Below are positions 21,592-30,881 of a DNA stretch of 64,000 nt, in pieces. A model generated the notes under the pieces. It was not told where the DNA came from. It made no database searches and was given only the letters and a program-made list of their open reading frames with translations. The stretch's first letter is position 1, and every line of letters begins with the position of its first letter. Both the position numbers and the translations under genes were made by a program. Origin of the DNA: Sphingoaurantiacus capsulatus (GTDB taxonomy: Bacteria > Pseudomonadota > Alphaproteobacteria > Sphingomonadales > Sphingomonadaceae); assembly GCF_042648405.1 (NCBI RefSeq), contig NZ_JBHRXV010000014.1, forward strand, positions 38,261 to 102,260, given 5' to 3'.

Positions 21592-22581
21592 ATGACCAAG
21601 CCGCTTGACGTGCTGGCGATCGGCAATGCCATCGTCGATGTGATCGCCACTGCCGACGATGCCTTCCTCGCCGCGCAGAGTCTCGACAAGGGCTCGATGC
21701 GCCTGATCGATGCCGCCGAGGCCGAGCGCCTCTATGGCGTCATGGGGCCGGGCCGCGAAGTCTCGGGCGGCTCGGGCGCCAACGCCGCGGCGGGCATCGC
21801 CGCGCTCGGCGGCCAGGTCGCCTTCATCGGCCGCGTCGCCGACGATCAGCTCGGCCAGGTGTTCGCGCACGACATCCGCGCCGCCGGCGTCGACTATCTC
21901 ACGCCGTTCGCCAATAGCGGCAACCCGACCGCGCGCTGCCTGATCCTCGTCACCCCCGACGCGCAGCGGACGATGAACACCTTCCTCGGCGCCAGCCAGG
22001 ACCTGACCGAAGCCGACGTGGACTATGAGCTCGTCCGTCAGGCCGGGATCACCTATCTCGAAGGTTATCTGTGGGATCCGCCCGCGCCGCGCGCCGCGAT
22101 GGCGAAGGCGCTGAAGGTCGCGCGCGAGGCGGGCAACCGCGTCGCCTTCACCCTCTCTGACGCTTTCTGCGTCGAGCGGCACCGCGACGACTTCCTGATG
22201 CTCGCCGACGGCAACGTCGACGTATTGTTCGCCAACGAGGTCGAGATCAAGTCGCTGTACCAGACCGACGATTTCGACACCGCCATCGCCGCCATTCAGG
22301 GCAAGCTGCCGATCGCGGTGGTGACGCGCAGTGAGAAGGGCGCGCTGGTCGTGACGCCTGACGGCACCATCGCCGTTCCCGCCGAGCCGGTCTCGAAGAT
22401 CGTCGACACCACCGGCGCCGGCGACCTGTTCGCCGCGGGTTTCCTCGCCGGCCTGTCGCAGGCCCGCCCGCTCGCCGACTGCGCCCGCCTGGGCGCCATC
22501 GCCGCCGCCGAAGTGATCTCGCACTATGGCGCGCGCCCCGAAGCCGACCTGAAGGCGCTCGCCGCCAAGGTTACGGGTTGA
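21592..22581 (+). CDS. PfkB family kinase (adenosine/sugar kinase)
   Basis: A 329-residue ribokinase-fold enzyme. The N-terminus reads LDVLAIGNAIVDVIA, the first PfkB signature region is GGSGANAAAGIAALGG, and the C-terminal anion-hole/catalytic motif is DTTGAGDLFAAGFL with the catalytic Asp in GAGD. Overall sequence most resembles the alphaproteobacterial proteins annotated as adenosine kinase, but sugar or nucleoside specificity cannot be proved by eye. ATG 21592 is chosen; the longer frame would start 22 codons upstream with non-family sequence. A dispersed repeat begins five bases after its stop. Confidence 0.85.
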   Translation: MTKPLDVLAIGNAIVDVIATADDAFLAAQSLDKGSMRLIDAAEAERLYGVMGPGREVSGGSGANAAAGIAALGGQVAFIGRVADDQLGQVFAHDIRAAGVDYLTPFANSGNPTARCLILVTPDAQRTMNTFLGASQDLTEADVDYELVRQAGITYLEGYLWDPPAPRAAMAKALKVAREAGNRVAFTLSDAFCVERHRDDFLMLADGNVDVLFANEVEIKSLYQTDDFDTAIAAIQGKLPIAVVTRSEKGALVVTPDGTIAVPAEPVSKIVDTTGAGDLFAAGFLAGLSQARPLADCARLGAIAAAEVISHYGARPEADLKALAAKVTG

Positions 22582-22586
22582 TTCAG

Positions 22587-22717
22587 TCCCTCTCCTGCCT
22601 GCGGGAGAGGTTAGGTGAGGGTGTGCGAGCGCCAGCGAGCCCTTCGGCGGCCGGTCACCCTCACCCTCCCACCGCTTCGCGGCGGGCCCCTCCCTCTCCC
22701 GCAAGCGGGCGAGGGGC
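22587..22717. repeat. Dispersed palindromic repeat (family A), copy 1
   Basis: A roughly 130-base element starting TCCCTCTCC and ending GCGGGCGAGGGG. It contains AGGTTAGGTGAGGGTGTGCG near the left end and a CCCTCACCCTCCCACCGC block in the right half. The outer arms and these inner blocks are mutually complementary, so the element can fold as a long imperfect hairpin. Near-identical copies occur at 28320-28465 (same orientation) and 50557-50707 (opposite orientation). Confidence 0.85.
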
Positions 22718-22726
22718 AGACAAGAA

Positions 22727-22754
22727 AAAGGGGAGGCCGCGAGGCCTCCCCTTT
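22727..22754 (-). terminator. Rho-independent terminator of the amino acid permease gene
   Basis: GGGGAGGCC at 22730-22738 and GGCCTCCCC at 22743-22751 form a perfect 9-base stem with a 4-base loop. It is flanked by A and T runs, so on the minus strand the stem is followed by TTTTTC. It lies 24 bases after the permease stop. Confidence 0.85.
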
Positions 22755-22778
22755 CCTTTGCCCTTGGGCTTTGCGCGT

Positions 22779-24302
22779 TTAGTCGCGCGTGCCCGGAACC
22801 GGCGGGCTGAGATCGCCGACTTCCGCTTCCGGAACATCGACGATGCCGCGGCCGACATGGCTGCGTGAGCGGCTGTAGGCGAAGTAGACCACGAGCCCGA
22901 TCACCGCCCAGATGACGAAGAGCAGCTTGCTCTTCTCGTCGAGGCTGAAGAACAGGTACACGCAGCCGGCCACCGCGATCGGCGCCGTCAGCCAGATCAC
23001 CGGCGTGCGGAACGGCCGCTTGCGCGTCGGGTCGCTGCGGCGAAGCATGAACACCGCGATCGACACTGCCGCGAACGCGAACAGCGTACCCGAGTTGGAG
23101 ATGTTCGCCAGCTGGCCGACCGGGAAGAAGGCCGCGAACAGCGCCACCGCGATACCGGTGATCACCGTGATCACATGCGGGGTGTTGTACTTCGGGTGGA
23201 TCTTCGAGAAGGCCTGCGGCAGCAGACCGTCGCGGCTCATCACGAAGAAGATGCGGGTCTGGCCGAACATCATCATCAGGATGACCGACGGCAGCGCGAG
23301 ACCCGCGGCGAGACCGAGCAGATTGCCGATCTGCGGCCAGCCGATTTCACGCAGCGTCCACGCCAGCGCTTCCTTCGAGCAGACGACGGCCGAATCGCCC
23401 ATCGCCGCGCACTGCGCCGCCAACTCGCGGCTGCCCGGCTCGAGCGCCGCGCCGTCCGCGCCGAGGATCGGCTGCGAGCCGACCGAACCGATCACGCCTG
23501 CCGACACCAGCAGGTAGAAGATGGTGCAGAAACCGAGCGAGCCGATCAGGCCGATCGGCATGTTGCGCTGCGGGTTCTTGGTCTCCTCCGCCGCAGTCGA
23601 GACCGCGTCGAAGCCGACATAGGCGAAGAAGATCGAGGCCGCCGCCGCCGAGATGCCGCCGAAGCCGAGCGGCGAGAAGGGCGTGAAATTCTCCATGTTC
23701 ATCACCGGCACCGCCAGCACGATGAACAGGGTGAGCGCGGTCACCTTGATGACGACGAGGATCGCGTTGACCGTCGCCGATTCCTTGGTGCCGATAACCA
23801 GCAGCCAGGTGACGAGGCCCGCGACGAACATCGCCGGCAGGTTGATCATGCCGCCGTCGAACGGCCCGAGCACGAACTCCTTGGGGATGGTGATCCCGAA
23901 GCTGTGCTGGATAAGGCCGACGACATAGCCGGACCAGCCGACCGACACGGCGCCCGCGGCGACCGCATATTCGAGGATCAGCGCCCAGCCGACCATCCAC
24001 GCCAGCAGCTCGCCCATCACGGCATAGCTGTAGGTGTAGGCCGAGCCCGACACCGGCACCATCGACGCCATCTCCGCATAGCAGAGCGCGGCGACGGCGC
24101 AGACGACGCCGGCGATGACGAACGACAGCATCATGCCGGGGCCCGCTTTCTGCGCGGCCTCGGCGGTCAGCACGAAGATGCCGGTGCCGATGACGGCACC
24201 GATGCCCAGCATGGTGAGCTGGAATGCGCCCAGCGTGCGGTGAAGAGATTTCTTCTCCGCGGTCGCCAGAATCTGATCGAGTGGCTTAACTCGCCCGAAC
24301 AT
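22779..24302 (-). CDS. Amino acid permease (APC superfamily, CAT type)
   Basis: A 507-residue polytopic transporter with about 12 membrane helices. The helix-1 motif GIGAVIGTGIFVL is the unwound substrate-binding segment of APC transporters, and AALCYAEMASMVPVSGSAYTY is the following conserved block. Length and sequence style match the cationic amino acid transporter (CAT/YfnA-like) group, so it probably imports basic or neutral amino acids with a cation. GGAGGG lies just before ATG 24302. It is the next gene downstream of the his block on the same strand, separated by 94 bases. A strong terminator follows. Confidence 0.9.
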   Translation of the reverse strand: MFGRVKPLDQILATAEKKSLHRTLGAFQLTMLGIGAVIGTGIFVLTAEAAQKAGPGMMLSFVIAGVVCAVAALCYAEMASMVPVSGSAYTYSYAVMGELLAWMVGWALILEYAVAAGAVSVGWSGYVVGLIQHSFGITIPKEFVLGPFDGGMINLPAMFVAGLVTWLLVIGTKESATVNAILVVIKVTALTLFIVLAVPVMNMENFTPFSPLGFGGISAAAASIFFAYVGFDAVSTAAEETKNPQRNMPIGLIGSLGFCTIFYLLVSAGVIGSVGSQPILGADGAALEPGSRELAAQCAAMGDSAVVCSKEALAWTLREIGWPQIGNLLGLAAGLALPSVILMMMFGQTRIFFVMSRDGLLPQAFSKIHPKYNTPHVITVITGIAVALFAAFFPVGQLANISNSGTLFAFAAVSIAVFMLRRSDPTRKRPFRTPVIWLTAPIAVAGCVYLFFSLDEKSKLLFVIWAVIGLVVYFAYSRSRSHVGRGIVDVPEAEVGDLSPPVPGTRD

Positions 24303-24317
24303 GTTCCCTCCGAGACA

Positions 24318-24343
24318 AGGCGGCCCCTTCCCGCCTCTTTTTT
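24318..24343 (+). terminator. Hairpin with T-run in the permease leader
   Basis: AGGCGG (24318-24323) pairs with CCGCCT (24331-24336) and is followed on the plus strand by a T6 run. It would terminate plus-strand, antisense transcription. On the minus strand the same hairpin sits in the 5' leader of the permease just before its ribosome site. A perfect palindrome, AGCGCTAGCGCT, lies nearby at 24384-24395. Confidence 0.3.
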
Positions 24344-24396
24344 ATGATGGCTGCGAAGTGGCCTTTATTTAGCGCCTTGGTCAAGCGCTAGCGCTG

Positions 24397-24774
24397 TCAG
24401 CGCGGCAGCATTGCGCCGAACTGTCGCCCTGCGAACAGATGGACATGGAGGTGCGGCACCTCCTGATGGCCGTGCTGGCCGACGTTGGCGAGCAGCCGGT
24501 AGCCGGGCTCGACGAGGCCGAGATCGGCCGCGACCTTGCCCACCGCGCGCACGAAACCGGCGATCTCCGCCTCGCTCGCGGCCGCCGAAAAGTCCGCCCA
24601 CGATACATAGCGCCCCTTCGGGATCACCAGGATGTGCACCGGCGCCTGCGGGTTGATGTCGTGGAAGGCGAGCGCGACATCGTCCTCGTATACCTTCCGG
24701 CACGGCAGCTCGGCCCGCAGAATGCGCGCGAAGATATTGCCGTCGTCGTAGGGCGCGGTGGCGTCGATCGGCAT
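24397..24774 (-). CDS. HIT family nucleotide-binding protein
   Basis: A 125-residue histidine-triad protein. The triad is visible as HLHVHLF near the C-terminus, and the N-terminal NIFARILRAELPCRKVYEDD is typical of the Hint/PKCI branch. Such enzymes hydrolyse adenosine phosphoramidates or aminoacyl-adenylates. The gene starts two bases after the hisE stop and is the last gene of the his run, a position common in alphaproteobacteria. A direct role in histidine synthesis is not established. Confidence 0.9.
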   Translation of the reverse strand: MPIDATAPYDDGNIFARILRAELPCRKVYEDDVALAFHDINPQAPVHILVIPKGRYVSWADFSAAASEAEIAGFVRAVGKVAADLGLVEPGYRLLANVGQHGHQEVPHLHVHLFAGRQFGAMLPR

Positions 24775-24776
24775 GG

Positions 24777-25094
24777 TCAGCCGGGCTCCTTGCGGTTGGC
24801 CTTTTCCTCCAGCCCCGAGGTGCCGCGCCGCTTTTCGAGCGCCGCCGTCACGTCGGCAGGCGCGATGCCGGCGTCGGACCAGAGCATGAGGAGGTGGAAG
24901 ATCAGGTCGGCGGATTCAGAGATGATCGCGTCGCGATCACCTTCGATCGCGGCGATAACCGTTTCCACCGCTTCTTCGCCGACCTTTTGTGCCAATTTGG
25001 CACGCCCTTTTGCGAAGCTCTTGGCGACGTAGGAGGTCGCCGGGTCGTCGCCGCGGCGCGCTTCGATGATGGCGTAGAGTTCGGTGAGCGTCAT
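24777..25094 (-). CDS. hisE: Phosphoribosyl-ATP pyrophosphatase
   Basis: A 105-residue MazG-like enzyme for the second step of histidine synthesis, hydrolysing PR-ATP to PR-AMP and pyrophosphate. Family signatures are SYVAKSFAKGRAKLAQKVGEE, the metal-binding EEAVETVIAA and ADLIFHLLMLW. It is a stand-alone HisE rather than an HisIE fusion; no hisI is in the window. It follows the ACT-domain gene by about ten bases. Confidence 0.93.
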   Translation of the reverse strand: MTLTELYAIIEARRGDDPATSYVAKSFAKGRAKLAQKVGEEAVETVIAAIEGDRDAIISESADLIFHLLMLWSDAGIAPADVTAALEKRRGTSGLEEKANRKEPG

Positions 25095-25103
25095 CGCGCC
25101 AGC

Positions 25104-25502
25104 CTATCGCGCTGCCGCGTCGGTTGCCATCGCCTTCAGCAATGCCAGTGCCTTGTCGGCGCGGTCGGCGGGGACGAGCAGATGGTCGTGATGATAGGCG
25201 GCGACGACGTTGCAGCTGATGCCGGCGGCAGCGAGCGGCGCCGCGACCGCCGCGATGAAACCCACCGCGTCTAGCGCGGAATTGACCGTCAGCGTGATCA
25301 GCCGGCACGGAAACATCGGGTCGAACGGCGCGGCCTGATCCCACGGCAGCACCAGCGTCATCCCTTCCGCCTCGCGGAAGATTAGCAGCGGGTCGAGCCC
25401 CGCCGGGATCGCTTCCAGCGTCACATAGCCGTAGGAACCCGGCGCCAATTCGGCCCGCATCTCGCGAAGCAGCCGGTCGAGGTCGCGAACGGTCTCGGTC
25501 AC
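25104..25502 (-). CDS. ACT domain-containing protein
   Basis: A 132-residue protein with two ACT-like halves (the DUF2241/ACT-7 type). The first half shows SYGYVTLEAIPAGLDPLLIF, the second RLITLTVNSALDAVGFIAAV and CNVVAAYHHDHLLVP. ACT domains bind amino acids as regulators, and this position inside a his operon makes a histidine or pathway-sensing role attractive but unproven. The start is a GTG at 25500-25502 that overlaps the hisF stop (GTGA); without it the frame would run far into hisF. Confidence 0.8.
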   Translation of the reverse strand: MTETVRDLDRLLREMRAELAPGSYGYVTLEAIPAGLDPLLIFREAEGMTLVLPWDQAAPFDPMFPCRLITLTVNSALDAVGFIAAVAAPLAAAGISCNVVAAYHHDHLLVPADRADKALALLKAMATDAAAR

Positions 25503-26260
25503 TGGCGGACGGCGATGCCGGCGGCGGCCATATGCGCCTTCGCCTGCGCGACGGTCGCCTGACCGAAATGGAAGATCGAGGCGGCGAGCACCGCGCTGGC
25601 GCCGCCGAGCTGCACGCCGTCGACGAGGTCGTCGAGGTGACCGACCCCGCCCGACGCGATCACCGGCACCGGCACCGCGTCTGACACCCGGCGCACCAGT
25701 TCGAGGTCGAAGCCGCGGCGGGTGCCGTCGCGGTCCATGCTGGTCAGCAGGATTTCGCCGGCGCCGAGCGACGCCATCCGCTTGGCGAACTCGACGGCGT
25801 CGATGCCCGTCTCGCGCCGCCCGCCGTGGGTGAAGATTTCCCATTTGCCGGGGCTGACGCGCTTGGCGTCGATGGCGACGACCATGCACTGCTCGCCGAA
25901 GCGCAGCGCCAGTTCACGGATCAGCTCGGGGTTGGCGACGGCGGCCGAATTGACCGCCACCTTGTCGGCGCCCGCCAGCAGCAGCGTGCGCACGTCGTCT
26001 GCCGACCGCACGCCACCGCCGACCGTCAGCGGCATGAAGCAGGCCTCCGCGGTGCGGCTGACCACGTCGATCAAGGTGCCACGGTTCTCATGCGTTGCGG
26101 TGATGTCGAGGAAGCAGAGTTCGTCGGCGCCCGCCGCGTCATAGGCGCGCGCGATCTGGACGGGGTCGCCGGCGTCGACGAGGTCGACGAAATTGACGCC
26201 CTTCACCACGCGGCCGTCGGCCACGTCGAGGCAGGGGATAACGCGGACGTTCGCCGGCAT
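25499..26260 (-). CDS. hisF: Imidazole glycerol phosphate synthase cyclase subunit
   Basis: A 253-residue TIM-barrel subunit that, with HisH, converts PRFAR and glutamine-derived ammonia to IGP and AICAR. The catalytic first Asp is in RVIPCLDVADGRVVKGVNF (Asp11 equivalent), and the second is in LTSMDRDGTRRGFD. Phosphate-binding glycine segments VGGGVRS and ASGGVG are present. The start codon overlaps the hisA stop by one base. The length is standard. Confidence 0.97.
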   Translation of the reverse strand: MPANVRVIPCLDVADGRVVKGVNFVDLVDAGDPVQIARAYDAAGADELCFLDITATHENRGTLIDVVSRTAEACFMPLTVGGGVRSADDVRTLLLAGADKVAVNSAAVANPELIRELALRFGEQCMVVAIDAKRVSPGKWEIFTHGGRRETGIDAVEFAKRMASLGAGEILLTSMDRDGTRRGFDLELVRRVSDAVPVPVIASGGVGHLDDLVDGVQLGGASAVLAASIFHFGQATVAQAKAHMAAAGIAVRQ

Positions 26261-26991
26261 CAGGCTGCCTCGCGCAACGCGTCGCCAAGCGTCAGTCGGC
26301 CGTCATAGATGGCGCGCCCGCAGATGACGCCTTCGATGCCGTGATGCGCATTCGCTTTCAGCGCTTCGATATCGCCGATGTCGGCGACGCCGCCCGAGGC
26401 GATCACCGGCAGCGAGGTGGCCTTGGCCAGCTCGACCGTCGCCTCGAGGTTCACGCCCTTCAGCAGCCCGTCGCGGCCGACATCGGTGAACAGCAGCGCG
26501 GCGACGCCGGCGTCCTCGAACTGCTTCGCCAGATCGGCGACGGCGAGCGTCGAGACATCGGCCCAGCCGCGCGTCGCAACCATGCCGCCCTTGGCATCGA
26601 CCGCCACCACGATCCGGCCCGGGTGGGCGGCGGCGGCGGCGCGGACGAGTGCGGGGTCTTCGAGCGCGGCGGTGCCCATGACAACGCGTTGAACGCCCAA
26701 CGAAATCCAGCGTTCGATGCTGTCGCGGCTGCGGATGCCGCCGCCAAGCTGCACCTTGCCCGGGAAGGCCTTCAGGATCGCCTCGACCGCGCCGACGTTG
26801 CGGCCTTCACCGGCGAACGCGCCATCGAGATCAACGACATGCAGCCACTCGGCGCCAAGGTCGGCGAAGCTCTTCGCCTGCGCGGCAGGGTCGTCGGCGT
26901 AGACGGTGGCGCGCGCCATGTCGCCTTCGGCGAGGCGCACCACCTGGCCAGCTTTCAGGTCGATCGCGGGAAAGATGATCACGGCCGCCAC
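26260..26991 (-). CDS. hisA: ProFAR isomerase (HisA)
   Basis: The 243-residue TIM-barrel isomerase of histidine synthesis. The N-terminal FPAIDLKAGQVVRLAEGD holds the catalytic base Asp, and the general acid Asp lies in LLFTDVGRDGLLKG. The phosphate sites LGGGIRS and ASGGVAD are visible. It overlaps hisH by 13 bases and hisF by one. Homologous to HisF by ancient duplication. Confidence 0.97.
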   Translation of the reverse strand: MAAVIIFPAIDLKAGQVVRLAEGDMARATVYADDPAAQAKSFADLGAEWLHVVDLDGAFAGEGRNVGAVEAILKAFPGKVQLGGGIRSRDSIERWISLGVQRVVMGTAALEDPALVRAAAAAHPGRIVVAVDAKGGMVATRGWADVSTLAVADLAKQFEDAGVAALLFTDVGRDGLLKGVNLEATVELAKATSLPVIASGGVADIGDIEALKANAHHGIEGVICGRAIYDGRLTLGDALREAA

Positions 26992-27635
26992 TCCAGAAAA
27001 TGACGGAGGAAGGCGAGGCCGTAAGCCTGACTTTTCTCCGGGTGAAATTGCACGCCGAGAATATTACCCCCCCCAATAATCGCCGCGACCTCGCCGCCGT
27101 AATCGCAGGTGCCGAGCAACTGCGTGCCGTCGGCGGGCACGAAATGGTAGGAGTGGACGAAATAGGCCTGGCCGCCATCGTCGAGCTTCGACAGCGCCGG
27201 ATGCGCGGCCCCTTCCGCCGTCAACCGCACCGGGCTCCACGCCATGTGCGGCACCTTCAGCAGCAGATCGCTGGGCGCCAGCCGCACCACCTCGCCGGGA
27301 ATCCACCCGAGCCCGCGATGCGAGCCATGCTCGCTGCCACGCCGGGCGAGCAATTGCATGCCGACGCAGACGCCGAGGAAGGGTGTGCCTTCCTCGATTA
27401 CCCGCCGTTCGAGCGCCGCTTCCATACCCGGCAGCGCGCGCAAGGCCGCGGCGCACTGGCCGAAGGCACCGACGCCCGGCAGCACGATGCGATCGGCGGC
27501 GGCAATGGTGTCGGCGGAAGCGGTGACGATGACCTGCAGCTCGCGCCCCATGTCGCGGGCCACGGTCTCCAGCGCCTTGGCGACCGACCGCAGATTGCCG
27601 GCGCCGTAGTCGACGATCGCCAGCCGCTCAGCCAT
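26979..27635 (-). CDS. hisH: Imidazole glycerol phosphate synthase glutaminase subunit
   Basis: A 218-residue class I glutamine amidotransferase that supplies ammonia to HisF. The nucleophile is visible in FLGVCVGMQLL, and the His-Glu pair in GVQFHPEKSQ. The N-terminal VDYGAGNLRSVAKALE is the HisH hallmark. Its ATG overlaps the hisB stop by one base. No unusual feature. Confidence 0.96.
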   Translation of the reverse strand: MAERLAIVDYGAGNLRSVAKALETVARDMGRELQVIVTASADTIAAADRIVLPGVGAFGQCAAALRALPGMEAALERRVIEEGTPFLGVCVGMQLLARRGSEHGSHRGLGWIPGEVVRLAPSDLLLKVPHMAWSPVRLTAEGAAHPALSKLDDGGQAYFVHSYHFVPADGTQLLGTCDYGGEVAAIIGGGNILGVQFHPEKSQAYGLAFLRHFLEWRP

Positions 27636-28237
27636 CAGGCGGTGACGCCGCCGAGCGTGCCCTTCGTCGACGGCACGCTGTCGAGCTTGCGCGGATCGAG
27701 CGTCACCGCGGCGCGCAGCGCGCGGGCTAGCCCCTTGAAGCAGCTCTCGACGATGTGGTGCGAGTTGGCGCCGTAGAGATTCTCAACGTGCAAGGTGACG
27801 CCCGCCGAGCCGGCGAAGGCATGAAACCACTCCTTGAACAGCTCGGTGTCCATGTCGCCGAGCTTGTCGCGGGTGAATTCGACCTTCCACACAAGATAGG
27901 GGCGGCCCGAAATATCGAGCGCGACGCGGGTCAGCGTCTCGTCCATCGGAACATAGGCGTGGCCGTAGCGGGTGATGCCCTTGCGGTCGCCGAGCGCCTT
28001 CAGCACCGCCTCGCCGATGGCGATGCCGCTGTCCTCGGTGGTGTGGTGCGCATCGATGTGCAGGTCGCCGATCGCCTTGACCTTGAGGTCGATGAGCGAG
28101 TGGCGGCTGAGCTGCTCGAGCATGTGGTCGAGAAAGCCGATGCCGGTCGAAACCTCGTAGACGCCGGTGCCGTCGAGGTTGAGCTCGACCGAAATCTGCG
28201 TCTCGTTGGTGTTGCGGGTGATTTGGGCGCTGCGCAT
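27635..28237 (-). CDS. hisB: Imidazoleglycerol-phosphate dehydratase
   Basis: A 200-residue monofunctional dehydratase (no phosphatase domain) that forms imidazole acetol phosphate. The manganese-binding histidine motifs HHTTED and FKGLARALR/HHIVESCFK are present, with GIGFLDHMLEQLSRHS near the N-terminus. ATG 28237 (MRSAQITRN) gives the family length; the open frame extends 16 codons upstream. It is the first gene of the his run, so the promoter should lie in 28238-28319, next to a family A repeat. Confidence 0.95.
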   Translation of the reverse strand: MRSAQITRNTNETQISVELNLDGTGVYEVSTGIGFLDHMLEQLSRHSLIDLKVKAIGDLHIDAHHTTEDSGIAIGEAVLKALGDRKGITRYGHAYVPMDETLTRVALDISGRPYLVWKVEFTRDKLGDMDTELFKEWFHAFAGSAGVTLHVENLYGANSHHIVESCFKGLARALRAAVTLDPRKLDSVPSTKGTLGGVTA

Positions 28238-28319
28238 GACGCCCGCCCTATAGCGGCTGCAATGCGGGAGCGCTACGCATCGCAAGCGGAGATATTGTTT
28301 AGCGCGCGATAGCCCTTAG

Positions 28320-28465
28320 TCCCTCTCCCGCCGGCGGGAGAGGCTAGGTGAGGGTGTGCGAGCGGCAGCCAGCTTGGCGCCGTCGCTTACCGAGCCGCGA
28401 GGGCGGCACACCCTCACCCTCCCGGCTGCGCCGGGTCCCTCCCTCTCCCGCAAGCGGGCGAGGGG
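28320..28465. repeat. Dispersed palindromic repeat (family A), copy 2
   Basis: Same orientation as copy 1. It begins TCCCTCTCCCGCC, carries GGTGAGGGTGTGCGAG and CACACCCTCACCCTCCC, and ends GCAAGCGGGCGAGGGG. It fills the gap between the start region of hisB and the 3' end of prfC and stops three bases from the prfC stop codon, so it could form the prfC transcript end. Confidence 0.85.
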
Positions 28466-28468
28466 TTG

Positions 28469-30043
<1,575 letters not shown>

Positions 30044-30130
30044 GGCCGCGCCCTATAGCGGGTTCGCCACGAAACGCGAGACGCCGCCGCGCCGCACGGG
30101 CAAGATGCGGGCGACCAACCGGAGCTTTCC

Positions 30131-30469
30131 ATGCCGACCCTCGCCCTGCTGCTCGCCTCCAATATCTTCATGACCATCGCCTGGTACGGCCACCTGAAAT
30201 TCCCCGACGCGCCGCTGTGGAAGGTGATCCTCATCTCCTGGCTGATCGCCGGCATCGAATATTGCTTCGTGGTGCCGGCGAACCGGATCGGATTCGCCAG
30301 CGGCTTCACCGTGGGTCAGCTCAAGATCATGCAGGAAATCATCACCCTGCTGGTCTTTGCCGCCTTCGCGGTGCTGTGGCTCGGCGAGAAGCTGAAGTGG
30401 AATCACGCGGCGGCGTTCGTGTGCATGATCGGGGCGGTGGCGTTTATTTTTGCGGACAAGCTGCGGTGA
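30131..30469 (+). CDS. DMT family protein (DUF486)
   Basis: A 112-residue inner-membrane protein with four predicted helices, of the DUF486 branch related to small drug/metabolite transporters. The middle helix boundary shows GIEYCFVVPANRIGF and the C-terminal half FTVGQLKIMQEIITLLVF, both family hallmarks. Function is unknown. Its stop is nine bases before the next start. Confidence 0.85.
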   Translation: MPTLALLLASNIFMTIAWYGHLKFPDAPLWKVILISWLIAGIEYCFVVPANRIGFASGFTVGQLKIMQEIITLLVFAAFAVLWLGEKLKWNHAAAFVCMIGAVAFIFADKLR

Positions 30470-30477
30470 GGGCGGCC

Positions 30478-30867
30478 ATGGCGTGGCTGGCGCTCTTATG
30501 CACGCTGCCGGCGTGCAGTTCGTTGGACGCTGAGGACGCGGCGGGCACCTACCGTAGCAACATTCCCGGCCACCCAGAGACGCTACGTCTCCATGTCGAT
30601 GGCACCTTCTCTCATACTTTTCTGGAATCCGGTGTCGCGAAGACCCATGCGGGCCGGTGGGTGGTCAAAGATGACTTCATCGTCTTTAAGCCATTCGTGA
30701 TGCCCGGCTATTACCCGGGGCAAGGCGGCAGAACGCGAGAAGCTAATTTCTACATTGCCAGCGCATGGGGCGACGACACTGCGGCGACCATCTCGATCGA
30801 CCCAGACAATCTTTATGCCTTCGAGAGGCAGAATACCCTTTCAGGTCAAAATTCGCGTTCTAACTGA
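30478..30867 (+). CDS. Putative lipoprotein, hypothetical
   Basis: A 129-residue predicted lipoprotein: short signal AWLALLCTLPAC with the Cys as lipid site, followed by a beta-rich domain (AGTYRSNIP, LRLHVDGTFSHTFL, HAGRWVVKDDFIVFKPF) reminiscent of lipocalin-like or META-type small barrels. No family assigned. Codon usage is more AT-rich than its neighbours, particularly in the last third. ATG 30478 is used; an in-frame GTG at 30466 overlaps the preceding gene. It is probably cotranscribed with the DUF486 gene. Confidence 0.65.
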   Translation: MAWLALLCTLPACSSLDAEDAAGTYRSNIPGHPETLRLHVDGTFSHTFLESGVAKTHAGRWVVKDDFIVFKPFVMPGYYPGQGGRTREANFYIASAWGDDTAATISIDPDNLYAFERQNTLSGQNSRSN

Positions 30868-30881
30868 GCCGCCTACGGCGA

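Noticed and set aside
22587..22717. CRISPR-like array or rRNA-associated repeat
   Set aside because: The repeats are single, far apart, palindromic and lack regular spacers; they are dispersed intergenic elements.
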